DNA from: Tillandsia leiboldiana
Taxonomy: Eukaryota; Streptophyta; Magnoliopsida; Poales; Bromeliaceae
Length of the DNA stretch: 64,000 bases
NCBI GenBank assembly: GCA_029204045.2
Contig: CM055063.1
Location: 31,420,810 to 31,484,809, forward strand
Reading direction: 5' to 3'
The notes under the pieces were generated by a model. It saw only the letters and a list, made by a program, of their open reading frames with translations, was not told where the DNA came from and did no database searches. Every line of letters begins with the position of its first letter. Position 1 is the stretch's first letter. Below are positions 1 to 13,700 of the stretch, one piece after another. Position numbers and translations under genes: made by a program.

Positions 1-1578
1 AACCGCTGGTGTGCGTGCAAGCGCCATGAGCATAGTAACCATAATAAAACGAGTGTCCACCTGCGACACTCGTTGCTCCAAAAGGTATAAGTGCCGATAC
101 ACGTGTAGAACATGGGGTTAGTCATCAACTCATAAGATGTCATAAGGGAAAACAATAAAGTGTAAGGTCAGATATTACCAGTTCACCGGAGTTCCCGACT
201 CCAAGTCGGGGTACCAATCTCTACCCGTAAGTGATCCTGAGTATGAGATTCCTCTACGAACTCCTGTAAATCCCCCGGACCTGCCCAGGGTCCACTAATA
301 GCACAAGTTCTACTTTACCGAACCCACCTTCCGACTTCCGAAAAGCCGCCACGATCACTCACAATATCTCTTAATATGGTGCAACATAATAATAAAGAAA
401 TACGCAACAAAGGGGTTCTAAGAGTGCACCCACCTGAAACGAAGATAAACGACCGCGCCCGCGACCCTCCTAAGCAATCAACACCACACGCAGGCCTAAT
501 AAAATATCCAAAAACACAAATCAACAATTTACCCCCAAACTGGCAAATTCTGTGGTCCCGACTACTGTACCAAAAACCCCTTCTATCCCCAAAACAGAAA
601 CCGACAAAAGACTCTGTGTCCAAAAATCCCTCCGGTTGCAAAACTGTACTTCCGACGCGATCCGACTGTCGACAAGGCAATTGATGGAAAACGGGTTCCA
701 ATCGTTGCCTTGACGAAGTCCGCGACGAAAAACAACTGAGCGGAGGCTGATCTGACGAAAAACGAAAACAACTGGGTCGAGCGAACTGCACCGTCAAGCG
801 GACTGCACCGTCAAACAGACTGGACCGTCAGGCTGATCAAACCATCGTGCGAAAGTCAACGATTGAAACAAACGACGAAACCCAAACGAGCGACGTACAA
901 GCACGAGATGCAAAACGCGAGAACTAAGGTATCATCAACTGAGAAACGGGATTCGGATATCGAAGACCAAAAGTGCTAACTGACCTAGCTCTGACGGAGA
1001 AGACGACGCGATCCCGATATCCGGTAACGGTAGAGTTTCCGGATGCGCTCTCCGGTATTGGCGACGTTTCCGGTCTCGTTCTTCGGCACGCACGACGAGG
1101 AGGAAGGAAAAGAAGCGATCTTTTAAAACTAGGGTTTTACGGTAATCGGGATATAATTATATTTTATTATTAATTTATTTCTTTTTCTTTTCCCTTTTCA
1201 TATGTACGTATAAAGAAAAATCCCCATATCCGGTATTTTAAACATATTTTTAACCAATTCCTCGATAAGAGTGCCGATCCTCCGAAATGCCGCGTAACCG
1301 TTACCACAGATCCTAATGCACCAATAACACATAACGGGTTCCTAGGATGTCTGAACTTACCTTTTTGGACCCTCTAACACAGAAACCCTCATTCCGGAAG
1401 ATCCGTAAGTCGGATTTTCGATCTGATCGCATCATCCTTCTCCGTTTAACGAGCTCTACCGCAATACAGCAACCACAACCCAAAACCAAGCGAACCAAAA
1501 CCAAGAAAAATCCACCAAAAACAAGCTCAATTCCAAAAGACGTCATCTAGGAAATAATAAAAAGCTAGCGTCATTACA
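1..1578 (-). mobile_element. Element Y: 3' LTR (left copy, cut by window edge)
   Basis: This segment is repeated in the same orientation at about 15037-17428 plus 39989-40219, with roughly 3 percent differences by eye. It ends at CATTACA next to a purine-rich tract on the minus strand, so it is the 3' LTR of a minus-strand Ty3/gypsy element. The left end lies outside the window. Compared with the other copy it lacks about 1.04 kb near 790-838. Position 1340-1348 is the uninterrupted version of the site where element X sits in the other LTR. Short ORFs here are not conserved between the copies and are not genes. Confidence 0.85.
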
Positions 1579-1582
1579 TCAC

Positions 1583-1616
1583 AGCCCCCTTAAAAGAAGT
1601 TTCGTCCTCGAAACTT
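1583..1616 (-). other. Element Y polypurine tract and pre-PPT inverted repeat
   Basis: Read on the minus strand, a purine run AAGGGGGCTGTGA abuts the LTR start TGTAATGACG. Just upstream is the perfect inverted repeat AAGTTTCG/CGAAACTT around a 4-base loop (1597-1616). The same repeat stands at the equivalent place in X (35931-35950) and, slightly shorter, in G (26698-26713). This fixes the minus orientation of Y. Confidence 0.8.
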
Positions 1617-2756
1617 AACTACTACCCGCGTCAGTAAAACGGGAAAAACGCTATCACGAAACCAATTAAAAATGCACGTAGCTCCACGCTCCACACGGTT
1701 ACTCCACCAACCTGGTATGTAGTGAAAAGGCTGGGTACAAACCTACCTACTCTCACGTGCCAAGATCCGCATCGGGGTCAAATACCCACCCCCCTATCGA
1801 AACTTGGTGGTAACCCAGAACGATAAGCTACCGGACAGAACCTGCCCTACGGTTTCAGGCAAACCGCGGGCTCAACCTGCCTTGCAACCGTACCGTCCCG
1901 TCCCTCTTGATCGAAACTAACCTGAGTAAGCCTGCTCCCCGACTTGGAGTTCCCTGTTATGACGCCACCGGTCCGCATACCACCTTTGACGGCGCTGAGC
2001 AGCCAGCAATAAAAGTCGCGCGATGCGTCGAGGTACCCCAGTCCTACCACCAAACCCGGACCGACGAGCCCTTACATGCCCAAAATAACCCAACAACAAG
2101 GGAGAAACCACACTAATGCCCTCACAAAGCTCCAAGAGGTGCCAACAAAACAGGCCGGGTCACTGACTACAAGTAATCCTCCCCTGAAAAATAATGAAAC
2201 TATCCGTCACCAACACGGGGCCACTAGCTCGGAGCATAACCACCACCCCGGATTGCCCGCTCCGACTGTCCGTCCTACCGAGGCGACGGTCAAAACTAAG
2301 GCTAGGTTTCTGCTCTAAGACGTACCACAAGGTCTACCCCAAAGAAAGAGATACCTACCGGGTGCTCTAGTCGAAAGTGACCAAAGCCGGAACGCCATGT
2401 AGTCAACAACCCCCGTTGACCTACACTTGCTCCAATCGATCATAGACTCGCAACCCAAAAATCCTTAAGACTATGCCTTGGTCACTGGGGAGCTGGCGAC
2501 GAAACCAAGAAATACGATCCTACTTCCGTCCTGGCACCGAAAGTGTCACGCCCCACGGTCGAAACTGCGACCCGGGCACGCCAACAAATCCGCCGCCTGC
2601 ATGGGACTGCCCGCACAGACGAAGCGACTAACCTGCAAGTAAGATCTATAGCTACACAAATATCAGAGCTGAAAAGAACTAAAGCTATAGAATCACAAAC
2701 TAAACAGCTGAAATCAATATACATCCAAGATCGAAAATACATAGTCACTCACTATG

Positions 2757-5700
2757 TGTCACGCCCCGGCGTCGAAACTGCGACCCGGGCTCGCCAACAG
2801 ATCCGCCGCCCATACGGAACCCTGTATAGACGAAGCGTCTAACCTGCAAAAAGAACCAACTACAGTATACAGATATCAGAGCTGAAAGTAAACTACTAAA
2901 AAACTAAAATCCAATCCCCGTACAACTGAAATAATACAATATCCATCTCCCAAAAAAAAAACGATCATATACAAGTCCTCTGATACAAAGCTCAAAAGGG
3001 AGACATCTCCAATAAATACATCAGTGTACAAGCTCTCAATAGAAAAATATCCTCACTACATCAGTCTCTCATACTGTAAAATAAAATACAACTCTATACC
3101 TCACAACAAGGGTCTCTCAACAGAGGAAAAGAGGTAAACTAATCTACTGAAGCTCTCCTTAGAAGGGGTACCGCTACACTCCAACGACGGGTAGGGAACT
3201 AGCTCGCGACTCCCTCGCCTCGGTCAGAAGAAACAGCAACTGGAGCAACAGGAACAGGAGAAGAAGTCCCTGGGGAAAAACACCACGACGGGTGTGAGAA
3301 CTACTTCCCACAGTAGTTCTCAGTGGGTGCCGTCAACAAGCCCAACGGTCTGCCCACTAAGTCTACTAGAGGCATAAAGTAACAACATAAAACTGAAATG
3401 AAAGGGCTGGAAAAGTAACTCTACAGCTACTATGCCTCTATCTAGATGCTCAAAAAGTGGAACAGATGGAAACATTATGCATCTACTAATTCCCAAAGTA
3501 CAGTCACCCAATCTACACTGACTGCCGCATAGGGTCCAGTCGAACCTGCGCCTACCTACTGCCGTTACATCCCGGAGGACCGGACTGACGTAGGGCGTCC
3601 GTGACTGCCACTAACTGGCCCAGCCAGAGGGACTGCGTCCGTAACTGCCACTAACTGGCCCAGTCAGAGGGACGGCGTCGACAAGTCGCGATACAAAAGT
3701 AACAAATCCACCCCGGGAGTGGCTCTCGAGGGGAGCGACCCCATCGAGGAAGAAGGTATCCGCGCACTCTGTCGAGCTCAAAGTGGCACTGCAGGCTATA
3801 GTCAAAATCCATGCTCACGCACTGAATGGAAAGACTCAAACCTCAAATATCTCGCACAACAGTCAGAGCACTCTCGACGACTCAGCTGATCAGCTCTCAC
3901 GAAACACGAGACACAAGCCTCACCAACAGCTCACAGCACAACACACTGGATGGAGATACTCCACAGCCAGGACCACCGTCCACCAGACGGCTCCCACAAC
4001 AGAACACTAAACTCTCAGGAAAGACCGACACCATAAGGGTTCGGAAACCCGATAGGCCGGTGCTTAGAACCCTATCAAACAAGAACAGACTCTAGGCTCC
4101 GCCTATCGAAGTTCCCGACCCCTTATAGTTCGGGAACACGACAACCTCGGTACAACACGCAGAAGACACCAACCAGGGCCCGAAAGTTTTGGGAGACCTA
4201 CACCTACAACCCTATCAAACAAGAACAGGTTCCAGGCTCGGCCCCCGTGGCTTTCGTCCCGACAAAGGAACGGCCCCTAGAACCCAGACCACTCAAATCC
4301 TTTCGAGTTGGGAGATTTACAGGAAAAGGTGACATTTGTTATTGAAAACTATTTTCACTCAACCCACACGGGGTGAGGATCAAAAGTAGTACTCTTTTGA
4401 AAAGCTATCTTGTTTTGAGAAGAAATCCATTTTTAATGATTTTTAGTTCTTTTTAGAAAACAGTTAGAAAACAAGTGTTTTACCCAAACCCCGAAGGGCT
4501 GATGCCTTTGTCCAATCAAACAAGAACAGACTCCAGCGGCCCTTCGATGCTTGGAAGAAAACATTGGTAGACTAAAATCATGTGTATGTCGAAAAGGGTT
4601 CTGGGTTCTAGGTCCGGCTAACACTAGTAAACTACTGCCACTAACACAGTGGCGACAACCCAAACAGGGGAAAGCAAGACCTCCCGGGACCACCGTTTAC
4701 CCCAAACGGTTCCCGGTACAGACAAGCGATACACTACCTCTCCCAGACTCCACTATGCTCCCAAGCACGAGTGGAAATGCATCCCACACTAAAAAGAAGT
4801 CCCGACCGCTCAGCCCACTACCCGGGCGAGGATAACACTAAGTCCAGGAATGAAACATAATGTGTGGATGTCTAAACATAAATAACCCTAGCCCAAGTGA
4901 GGGTTTTCTACTGGTCTGGTTACACATGCAACATATGACGGGGGTGCTAGGTCAGGTTCCAAGATAATAAATATTAACATGTGGTAGGAAGCAGAAGAGA
5001 TCATACGATCATCAGATAATCACAAGAATAATAACATTCAAATTCTAGCATGCTACCAAGTCCAAACACTATCATGCATGATTCTATATCAATAGAATTA
5101 GTGTTCAGTCCATAAAACTTGGAGACAAGGCCACCCACCTGAAACTGGACGATCCGATGCCCGATCTGGCTGAATTTTGGCGTGAGTAATCCTTATCCTC
5201 TCAGAAGTCCGATGCCATGAAAATCATCCAAATTTGCCTCACGGATTGGGCACAATCACAGAAATAATGCACACCGCGCAATCAAATTCCAGAATTTCAA
5301 CAATTGAAATTAAGTTAAAGAAAATGTAGGTGCAGTCCCAAATACCTCAAGATGAAGTTCCTAGCAGTAAAACAAAGATGTCCAGCTCCATACAAACATC
5401 TTCAAGTCCTCAAAATCCACCATTAATTTCCCTTAACATTCAAACACCACAAATATCACAATGCTGTCCAAAACTGCTAACATAAACTTGCTAGCATTTC
5501 CAAACTTAATTAGGGCCTTTTCCAAAGGGATTTATCCACAAATCATAGAAGAGAATTTGTTCACCTTGAAGTTAAGAAGAAGTCCCAACTTGAATTTCTG
5601 AAAAAGACCTTATATCCACAGAGTTATCTGCATTCCAAGGTGCATTGCTCGAATCAAAACTAAAACAGGGACTGCAGTAATCCCTATAACAGCACTTGGA

Positions 5701-7068
5701 AAGATCATTAAAGTTACCTAACTAAACGTGCTCCAAATCCTGCAAGAGAGTTACCATTGGATTCCTTGTCGAGAGTAGATACAATTTGAGCTAAAGAACT
5801 CCAAATTTCATGCTCGGATGAAGGAGAAAACCCATAAACACTTTGAACTATCCACCCAGTTCCATCTGTACACGAATGCAGCAAGGTGTTCCACAGATCA
5901 TGCATAAACCCTAATAAAAACTCAGATCTGGGGAGAATGGTACTTACCAATATTGTAGATCTTCGAGTCCTGGAAATTTCCCCGCAAAAATCATCCAAAA
6001 ATTCTCATCCTACTGCCCAAAAAGGCCAAAACACTGAGGACTGCTCAGGATTCCAGACTGAAATGAAGGGTCCCAAAGATGGCCTTAAAACACTGTAAAA
6101 TCATGAGATCTGAGGGAAGAGTTGAATACAAAGATTGTAGCCTTACCTCTTGTGAAAACGTAGAACCAAAAATGAGCTCAAAATTCCAGGAAATGAGTCC
6201 TGGGGAATTTTCGTACTGAAAAGCGACGGAGAAGGCTGTGAAGCAGCAATGGTGATATCCTCAAGTGTTGATGGAGAAGATGATCCAAATGGCCTCCAAA
6301 AATCCAGTGTTGTAGAAGAGAGGTTGGAGAAGCTCTGGTAAAAACCCCACTGAGAAAAACTTCTCCAAAAGCCCCAAAATGGAGAAAGAAAACTCCATTT
6401 AAACAATGAAGAAGAAGAATCCCCAGGATTAACCTCCTGTCGCTACAGTGTTGGGCCGGCCCGCGGCCTCAATGCGGGCCGCCACGCGTCGCCCATCCAG
6501 CGGCCGCGCCCACCCGCGCCAGCCACCGGATGCACGCCACGCGTCACGCCCCGACAGGGCGATCGCGCCCGTGAATGGGCGCGCGACGCATGGCGGGACC
6601 TTATCCGCCCGCGCCCGAGGCCGCCCGCGCCTCTGCCCGTGCCTGCCCGGCCTGCCCGCGCCTGCTGCGTGGGCCGGGCTCGCTGCACCGCGCCTCCGCT
6701 CCTGCCACGTGGCGTAAGGACCCAATGGGAAGCCGCCACGTGGTACCCCTTCCGGTCCACCGGTCTACCATGCACCCGAAAACACTGTAAACTTCGGGTT
6801 GCCCGTTTTCGCACGTCCGGACTCAGAAAAATACATGCAAACAGCCGATTTTCAACGTTTCTCCGCGCTGAATCCAAATACGAAGTCCATTTTGCAAGAA
6901 TCCATTCCTAATTTTTGGTGAAACTCTCCTTTAAGCAATCTTGATCCATTTCTCGCACTGAGTCCGTTTCTCGGGTCCGATTTGCGCGCAACCAACACTA
7001 TCCACAGAAATAGGCCTCCACAAGCTGTCGATCACGCTGTAATGACCACAAATATCCGGGTCTTCACA
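2757..7068 (-). mobile_element. Solo LTR W (4.3 kb)
   Basis: It begins TGTCACGCCCC, ends TCTTCACA, and is flanked on both sides by the exact 5-bp duplication CTATG (2752-2756 and 7069-7073). There is no coding sequence, primer-binding site or second LTR inside, so it is best read as a solo LTR on the minus strand. It shares LTR modules with V, Z and G. A GC-rich promoter-like block lies at 6440-6780 with CCACGTGG motifs near 6708 and 6736. It was inserted into V. Confidence 0.82.
3595..3674. repeat. Tandem duplication of about 40 bp
   Basis: Two adjacent near-identical units, each containing CACTAACTGGCCCAG, lie inside solo LTR W. Confidence 0.75.
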
Positions 7069-8370
7069 CTATGAACATAAAAAATACAATCATAGACTGT
7101 CCAGTACAAAAGTGAAAACTCAAAATACAGGGTACCTCTACCTCTGACTCATACAGACTCGGGTAAGAAACTAATCAGCAACGCCCTTACCTCGGTCTGC
7201 TGTCTCCGCCCGAGCTGAACCCGGAACAGCCGCCTCAGGAAAACCTGTCACCACAGCGAGTGTGAGAACTACTGCAAAAGGTAGTTCTCAGTGGGTACCG
7301 TCACCAATATCCACGGTATGCCCACTAAGTCTACTGGAGGCAAAACAAATAGATATGCAGATAAATAATATGAAAGCTGGAAATAAACTACAGCTAATAT
7401 GCCTCAAGTATCATGCTTAAAGGAAAAACTCATCTAAGAATATGCTATGCATCCACTCGCTCACATAACCCAACTGCCACATCGGGTCCAGTCAAGCCTG
7501 CGCCCCCTAGTATATCAACCAGGGCGTCCCATCGGACTATCTCAATATCACGCAAAGCGACCTATAGTGTATCAACTAGGCGCATCATCATCATCGCATC
7601 CGGAGTGTAACTCGAGGGGAGCGACCCCACCGAGCTCAAACGTGCCTCATCTGGCATAAAAAGCGGCATCTGCAGGCTACAATCTACGATCAAACAGATC
7701 GGAAACTCGAATACCAACATCCCACACTCATGTCTAGGTTGGAGAACACTCCACGACTCAATCTGATAAGCCCCCACAAACCCCAAGACACTAGCAACAC
7801 ATCCACTAAGTCAAATAAAATCCACTCGGCCCCCAGGCACGAGGACATATGCACCCTGAACCCATACCACCCCTCTGGCGATCTCACAATTTAAAAACCA
7901 CTTTTAAAATGCCGATTTTCCGTAAAACAGTTTTCATGATTCTTAAAACGGTCCAGGTGCAAACATGATGCCAACTAACCATGAAATCTAGTGTCATACA
8001 ATACCAGGAATATACTAAAAATAATCTGGGGTTACGATGAATTTTCTGTAATTTTCTAGGCAACTATCAGATTTATCAACTGTAAAAAAATAACCTAGTA
8101 GACATGATCAATATGCATACGAAGCATTAGAGGGCATTCCATACAATTTGGAAGAGTTTCCAACCCACCTAAAATGCTTTCTGTAGGCAAAGCCGAAGTC
8201 GGGGAAGCGCCGAACCCTCAAACTGCCGAAACTCCGAAACCGCGTCGCGCGCGCGCACACACTGACAAGTACCTCAGAAAAATCCCCCGAAGCTCAAACC
8301 ACCTCCCAAGTCATCTACAAAAATCCTGCGCACTCCGGCTCGCTCCTGTGCCAGCTCACAGCACGAGCGC

Positions 8371-8388
8371 ATGCATGCATGCATGCAC
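8371..8388. repeat. (GCAT)n microsatellite
   Basis: A short alternating GCATGCAT run in LTR remnant V. Confidence 0.8.
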
Positions 8389-8600
8389 CCTCGGCTCCGC
8401 GCAGTGCAAAATACAAGACCCGCAGCAAGCTGCCTCAAGGTGATATAGGAAAAGAGAGAAGGAAAATAACCCAAAACCAAGCTTAATATCTCACTAAAAA
8501 TCCAAACTTGAAGAAACTGCCAACATACCTCGTATGTAGCTCGACGTGCGCGTGACTCCACTCGGCTTCCACTCAGCAGGACAAGCTCCAAACAGCACTC

Positions 8601-8690
8601 CCTTCTCCTCTCTTCTCTTCTCTTCTCTTCTTCTCTTCTCTTTTTCCTCTGGTTGTAGTGGAGAAGAATAAGGGTGGCTGGCTCTATATA
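8601..8690 (-). promoter_or_regulatory. LTR V promoter: TATA motif and CT-rich leader
   Basis: CTATATAG at 8683-8690 reads as TATA on the minus strand. A pyrimidine-rich CTTCTCTT tract follows it downstream (8603-8640 on the plus strand). The same TATA plus pyrimidine-rich leader layout occurs in element G. The function is inferred. Confidence 0.5.
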
Positions 8691-10280
8691 GAAGGTGGCG
8701 TGGGGTACAGGGCAGCTGGGGAGGTGAAATGATGGAAGTGCCCCTCACTCAAAATAAAAAATCTGCAAAAATCCAGTTTTTGGAGGCTGGGGTACCGGTA
8801 CTGCCCATTGGGTACCGGTACCCACCCCCCCCCGGTTCCGGAACCAAACAGCCAGTTCCGAAACCAAACAAGCAGTTCCGGAACCAAGCTGCTGGTTCTG
8901 GAACTCAGGCTCCCAAAAATCTCCAAGCAGGCTGAAGCTCCGTTTTTCGACGCCGCCAACTCACTTTTCGCCCCGGAAAGTCCCGCATCAATCCGAAACC
9001 TCCCGAACTCCACTATAATCATAAAATACACATGTCCCAAGTAGTTCCCACTCACCATGCACAACTGCGGAGTCGGTGCTCTATATCCAAATCTAGTACT
9101 CTACAGAAATGGGTGCGACACTCTGATTAACCACTAACGCTCAGTCCAATCCGTTGCCCCTCCAAGCACCGGGCAACGAACCGAGCTGCAATCCCTCAGA
9201 CCAAACAGTCACACTCCCAACCCGGAGAACTTTGAACTCTAAGAACACTAAAACAATGGCCTCCAGGTACAGTAGACCACCCATCCAACACCTATGGGTC
9301 GGAAAAGGATATGCAACGAATACAGCGAGAATAACCTCGCCATGAAACTGCCTAGGTTTACAAAGCGCACTCGAGGGATCACGCGTCAACCCACTTGTAA
9401 GACATTCGAAATCGACGCTCTTGTGCAGAACACGAGAACCCAAACCAGAGCTACACCACCACAACCCCCTTAAAAAGAGCTAACCAGCACCACCCAGCGT
9501 CAAAAAGCTAAACCCCCAACATAAAGTCGCCGCCTACGCACACTTGTGCGAAACGAGACACGGCCTCTCTAACCAAAATTGAGCCCAAACGAACAAAATT
9601 TACTAGCCCCGGTGGTCTCCTTTTTAACCCAAAGGAGCACCCCAAAACCCCACCACGACGATTTCTACAACCATCGCAGTGACCACAGTAAAAGCCGAAC
9701 AATGGGTAACAACCGTAGGGGAAGAATCCTCATTCCCACCCATAACTTGCCTAAGATGCAAAAAGAATCGGCCGACTATCTGCTGTAACCTAAAACCAAA
9801 AGACCTAAAAGGTACAAACTTAGACAAGAGGCTACCCAGTTACCTACGACCGACAAAACAGCCGACACACTAACAAACACCGGCGGATTACACTACCACT
9901 AGTCACAGTTACTAACGGCGACCAGAACGTCGGTAGGGGAAGGGGTTCGGAAAACAAAAGCCGGCGCAACGATCTGCTGTGCTAACAGCCGCACCAAGTG
10001 CATGAACACCGTCAGCAGACCCACCGTGTCTTGTGCCGGTTGCTTAATCCATTGATTCCCAGCAACCATCAAGAACCCGGTGGTAGCCGGCCTCGACCCC
10101 AACCTCCAAAACAACACGACTACACTAGCACAACACCCGAGCTAAACCGAGAAACAATTCTCAACAATCCCGCACTCTCACATATCTAAGACTCAGGTAA
10201 TTCCATAGGTCAATTGCATGTGAATTTATACTTAGTGGATGTTGGACACATATTCCCAATAAAAATTATGATTGATGCCG

Positions 10281-10304
10281 TTTTTCTCTGATACCATCTT
10301 ATTC
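10281..10304 (-). other. Element Y primer-binding site (tRNA-Met type)
   Basis: On the minus strand, TGGTATCAGAG lies just inside the right LTR, complementary to the 3' end of plant initiator tRNA-Met. It shows that the right LTR, beginning TGTCACGCCCC at 10305, is the 5' LTR of a minus-strand element. Confidence 0.82.
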
Positions 10305-10720
10305 TGTCACGCCCCGGGAGCAAATTTTAAAGCGGAAAGCAGCCCTATTTTTTTTTCTCTTTGAAACAGACTCCCGCGTGGCACATGCACAGACCCGCCA
10401 CATATACAAGATCTCCCTTGCATATGCACGGTGTCCTAAAGCCCAAATAAAAACATCAACCACCAAGCATTAACAGTTACAAATTACCAGAGTATGAATT
10501 TGAAAATGCTATCATCTTATTTCATTAAACGGCGCACACCCGGCGCATCAATAGGTTTGAAAGGATAAATCCACAGATTTTAAAAACAGTGCCCATACGA
10601 CACTTAATTTTCTAAAGCCATTTTCACAATTCCTTTTTAAGTGTGAAAACCTGTGTCTATACGACGCGTCCATAAAACCACAATCTGAAAACATAACTCT
10701 ACAAAGTGTAAGACCATCTC

Positions 10721-13700
10721 TGTCACGCCCCAGGGTCGAAACTGCGACCCGGGCTCGCCAACAGATCCGCCACCTATGCTAAAACCCGCATAGGCGAAGC
10801 GTCTAACCTGCACAAGATAGTACTATAGCTACACAAATATCAGAGCTGAAATAAAATGTTGTAAAATAAAATCCAATCACTGTACAACATGAAATAAAGT
10901 ACAATATCCATTTCCTGTGATACAGATAATCATCATACAATGTCCTCAGTACAGCATCTCTCAACTATAAAAGGAGATAAACTAAAACTATAATACATCT
11001 GTCTCAACATTAGTCTCTCTAAATACAAAAGATCTCTCTCCAAATAAAATAGTAAAAACCAGCCAACAGCTACCAGGAATCTCCAACTAGGGAATACAGC
11101 TACACTCCTCGGGTGGTAAAGATCTAGCTCGTGACTCCCTCGTCTCGGACAACGATCGAAGATCAGCAACTCCCGAAGAGGACACTGCAAAATAGGGGGA
11201 GAAAAAGCAAGGGAAACAACAATGGGGGTGAGAACCACTAGTAAACCAGTAGCCTCCCCCTGTGGGTAAAGCCTCAAGCTCCGGCGTACCCACTAAGTCT
11301 ACTAGAGGCAAGAAAAGGGCAAATGGTAAAGCTGTGAACAGAACTACTGAATAGGAGGGAAAACCACTACTAGTATGTCTCTAAATGCAATACTGGAAGA
11401 AATAACTGTATGAATGCATCAGTATCTAGAAGCCTGCCAAGATAACCCAATCCGACCACCAGTGGACACTGGTACTGCCTGCTCTGCCTGCCGCAACAGG
11501 TATGCCAGCCTATGCATAACACCGAAGCAAAGGAGTCTCAAGGACTCAAAGTCTGTCTGACGCACACTCCGGAGTGGCACTCGAGGGGAGCGACCCACAC
11601 GAGTAAAGTATCACTGTATCAAGCATCTCTGTAACCACTGTCTCATAATAGCAGGACTGGATCATGACTATGATCAAAGTGGGAAACTCCGTCCACTAAT
11701 GAAACCCCGACCCGATGCAATAGTACTCAAAAAGTGGGAAATACCATCCACTAGAGAAATTTGATACCCAATCTGATGCAATAGTAAACATCCGGTCAAC
11801 CGCCCAAAGTCCGCGGTCACCGCAATAACCCACAACCCACAATTGGATAAAATAACCAAGATCCGGTCAACCGCCTACTGTCCGCGGTTGCCGCAATAAC
11901 CCATAATCCAAAATCAAGTACACCATGTTCCTGACCCTCAGGTCCCGGCTACACTATCCCAAACCTCTGCTCGAACTCGAGCAACACGACTCAAAAGTCT
12001 AAATAAGAAGGAGAAAGAAAGCAATCATGGTTTCTCCTAAGTCAAATCCCAATATGATAGTGTAGCAATAAAATAGTGGCCTATCTAGATGTCCAAATAA
12101 GCATGCAAAAGTCCTCAGCAATGTGAAAGGGAGAATATGTCCAATAACAGTTTTACAAGTGTAATAATTAATAATATCCACATGAATATAACAATCATGC
12201 TAAAATCATCAGTCAACTACACATGTATAACCCCTGATCCATAATAAATCCCAAGGTGAAACCCGCGCATGGATATGTCGTCATGTCCCCAACAATTTGT
12301 CCATTTAACCAATTCCCATAAGATTTATGTGATATTACGGCATGTTAATTATCACTATTAATACGTCTCCTGCAATCATGTTTCTTCGATAATATTATCC
12401 CAATACGATTCCAAACATGATATATCCACATAATTAATCTCAAATGATAGGCTCACATTTATAACAGTCAAACATGTATGGTAATCAAATAATGAGTTCA
12501 ATAGTGGGTTTCTCTACTAAACTTAGTGAGCAAGTCAGAAGTAGAGGCATGCAACAACCACCCACCTCGAAAAGTGCGCACAACACCAAAAGAGACCACT
12601 CGCTGCCCGCTGTCCTCTAACACAACACACCACCAAAATCTGTGTCCAACTGCACAGAACAATGCGCACAATTAATCTCAAAACTGTACAATTAACCACT
12701 GTCCAAAATCAGCCCCCAAAAAGGCTAAATATCACCTCTGTCCAGTCCTCAAGAAAATCCAGAAAATTCACGGTCGCGTTCCTCGCGAAAAGTAGCCCCA
12801 AAACGACTGTTTAAACGCCCAGATCTGATACCTGTAGACCAAGATAAAAATAAAACACCGCTGCACCTCAAAACCTTCCAAATCAGAATTCCTGTAGCAA
12901 TCAGTCCAAGAAAAGCTTAATTATCACCTTCTAAAAAATTTCCAAAAATCTCAGAAAAATCACCACTGTGTTCCTCGCGATGAGTAGATCAAAATCGAGT
13001 CCTGAAACGCCTTGATCCGATGTTCCTAGGCTGAGATAAAAATCGACAAGCCGGTGCTGTCAGAAATCCATCACAGAAAAATGGGGGTCAAAGATGCCTC
13101 GGGAAACATGCCAAAAGTGCGAAACGGAGCGAAGCGATCAACACGAAAATCGAAGCCTTACCTCTTAGGAACACGCTGTCGAAGAAATCGCCCAAAAACT
13201 CCTCCTGGTTTGCTCACAGTGAATTTTTGACTGATCTGCGACGGTAATGGGCCGAAATGGGGAGAAAACCGAGGCGAACTGTAAAATCGATATCGCCGTT
13301 GCCGAGCTTCCAGAAATTCCGGCGATCCACCACGAGCTCAAGAACATCAAGGGGAACAAACTTGCTTCAAGGCCCTCCCTCAGGTTCTCTCTCTATCACT
13401 CGAAAAAAGCAGAAAAAGGAGGGGAGGGGAGGCCTATTTATAGGCCTACAAAAACATTTGCGAAAATGACCACTGTGTCCCCGGTTTCGGGCGCCCGAAA
13501 CTTTCAGGCCCCTAAACCGGGCGCACACAGTAGCCCGGCCCACTTGGCCCAAGCCCGCACACCCGATCCGGCCGGACCGCACACCCGTCCGACCCGCTCC
13601 TCGCGCCGACACGTGTCCCCAAACACGGGACAGCCGATCCGACCGATCACCATGCGCCGCGTGGCGCACCCTGGTCAACGGGGCAGTTGGCGCCCGCCAA

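Larger units (their letters stand above)
2544..9120 (-). mobile_element. LTR remnant V, split by W
   Basis: The left end, TGTCACGCCCC, is the reverse complement of the GGGGCGTGACA terminus shared by the gypsy LTRs in this window. The right end is read as GCGACA at 9120. After removal of W, V is 2544-2756 plus about 7074-9120, roughly 2.26 kb. It contains the shared LTR modules (7320-7341 and about 7600-7635). The flanks GAAAG and CTCTG do not match, so the right end or the insertion history is uncertain. Confidence 0.6.
1579..10304 (-). mobile_element. Element Y: decayed internal region (with V and W inserted)
   Basis: This is the space between the two Y LTRs. Without the inserted V and W sequence, only about 2.15 kb of Y itself remains (1579-2543 and 9121-10304). 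I find no protease, reverse transcriptase or integrase motif in it on either strand. Minus-strand ORFs such as 9899-10117 lie where gag would be expected, but they have no zinc knuckle or other diagnostic motif. Y is therefore either a non-autonomous element or a heavily deleted one. Confidence 0.7.
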
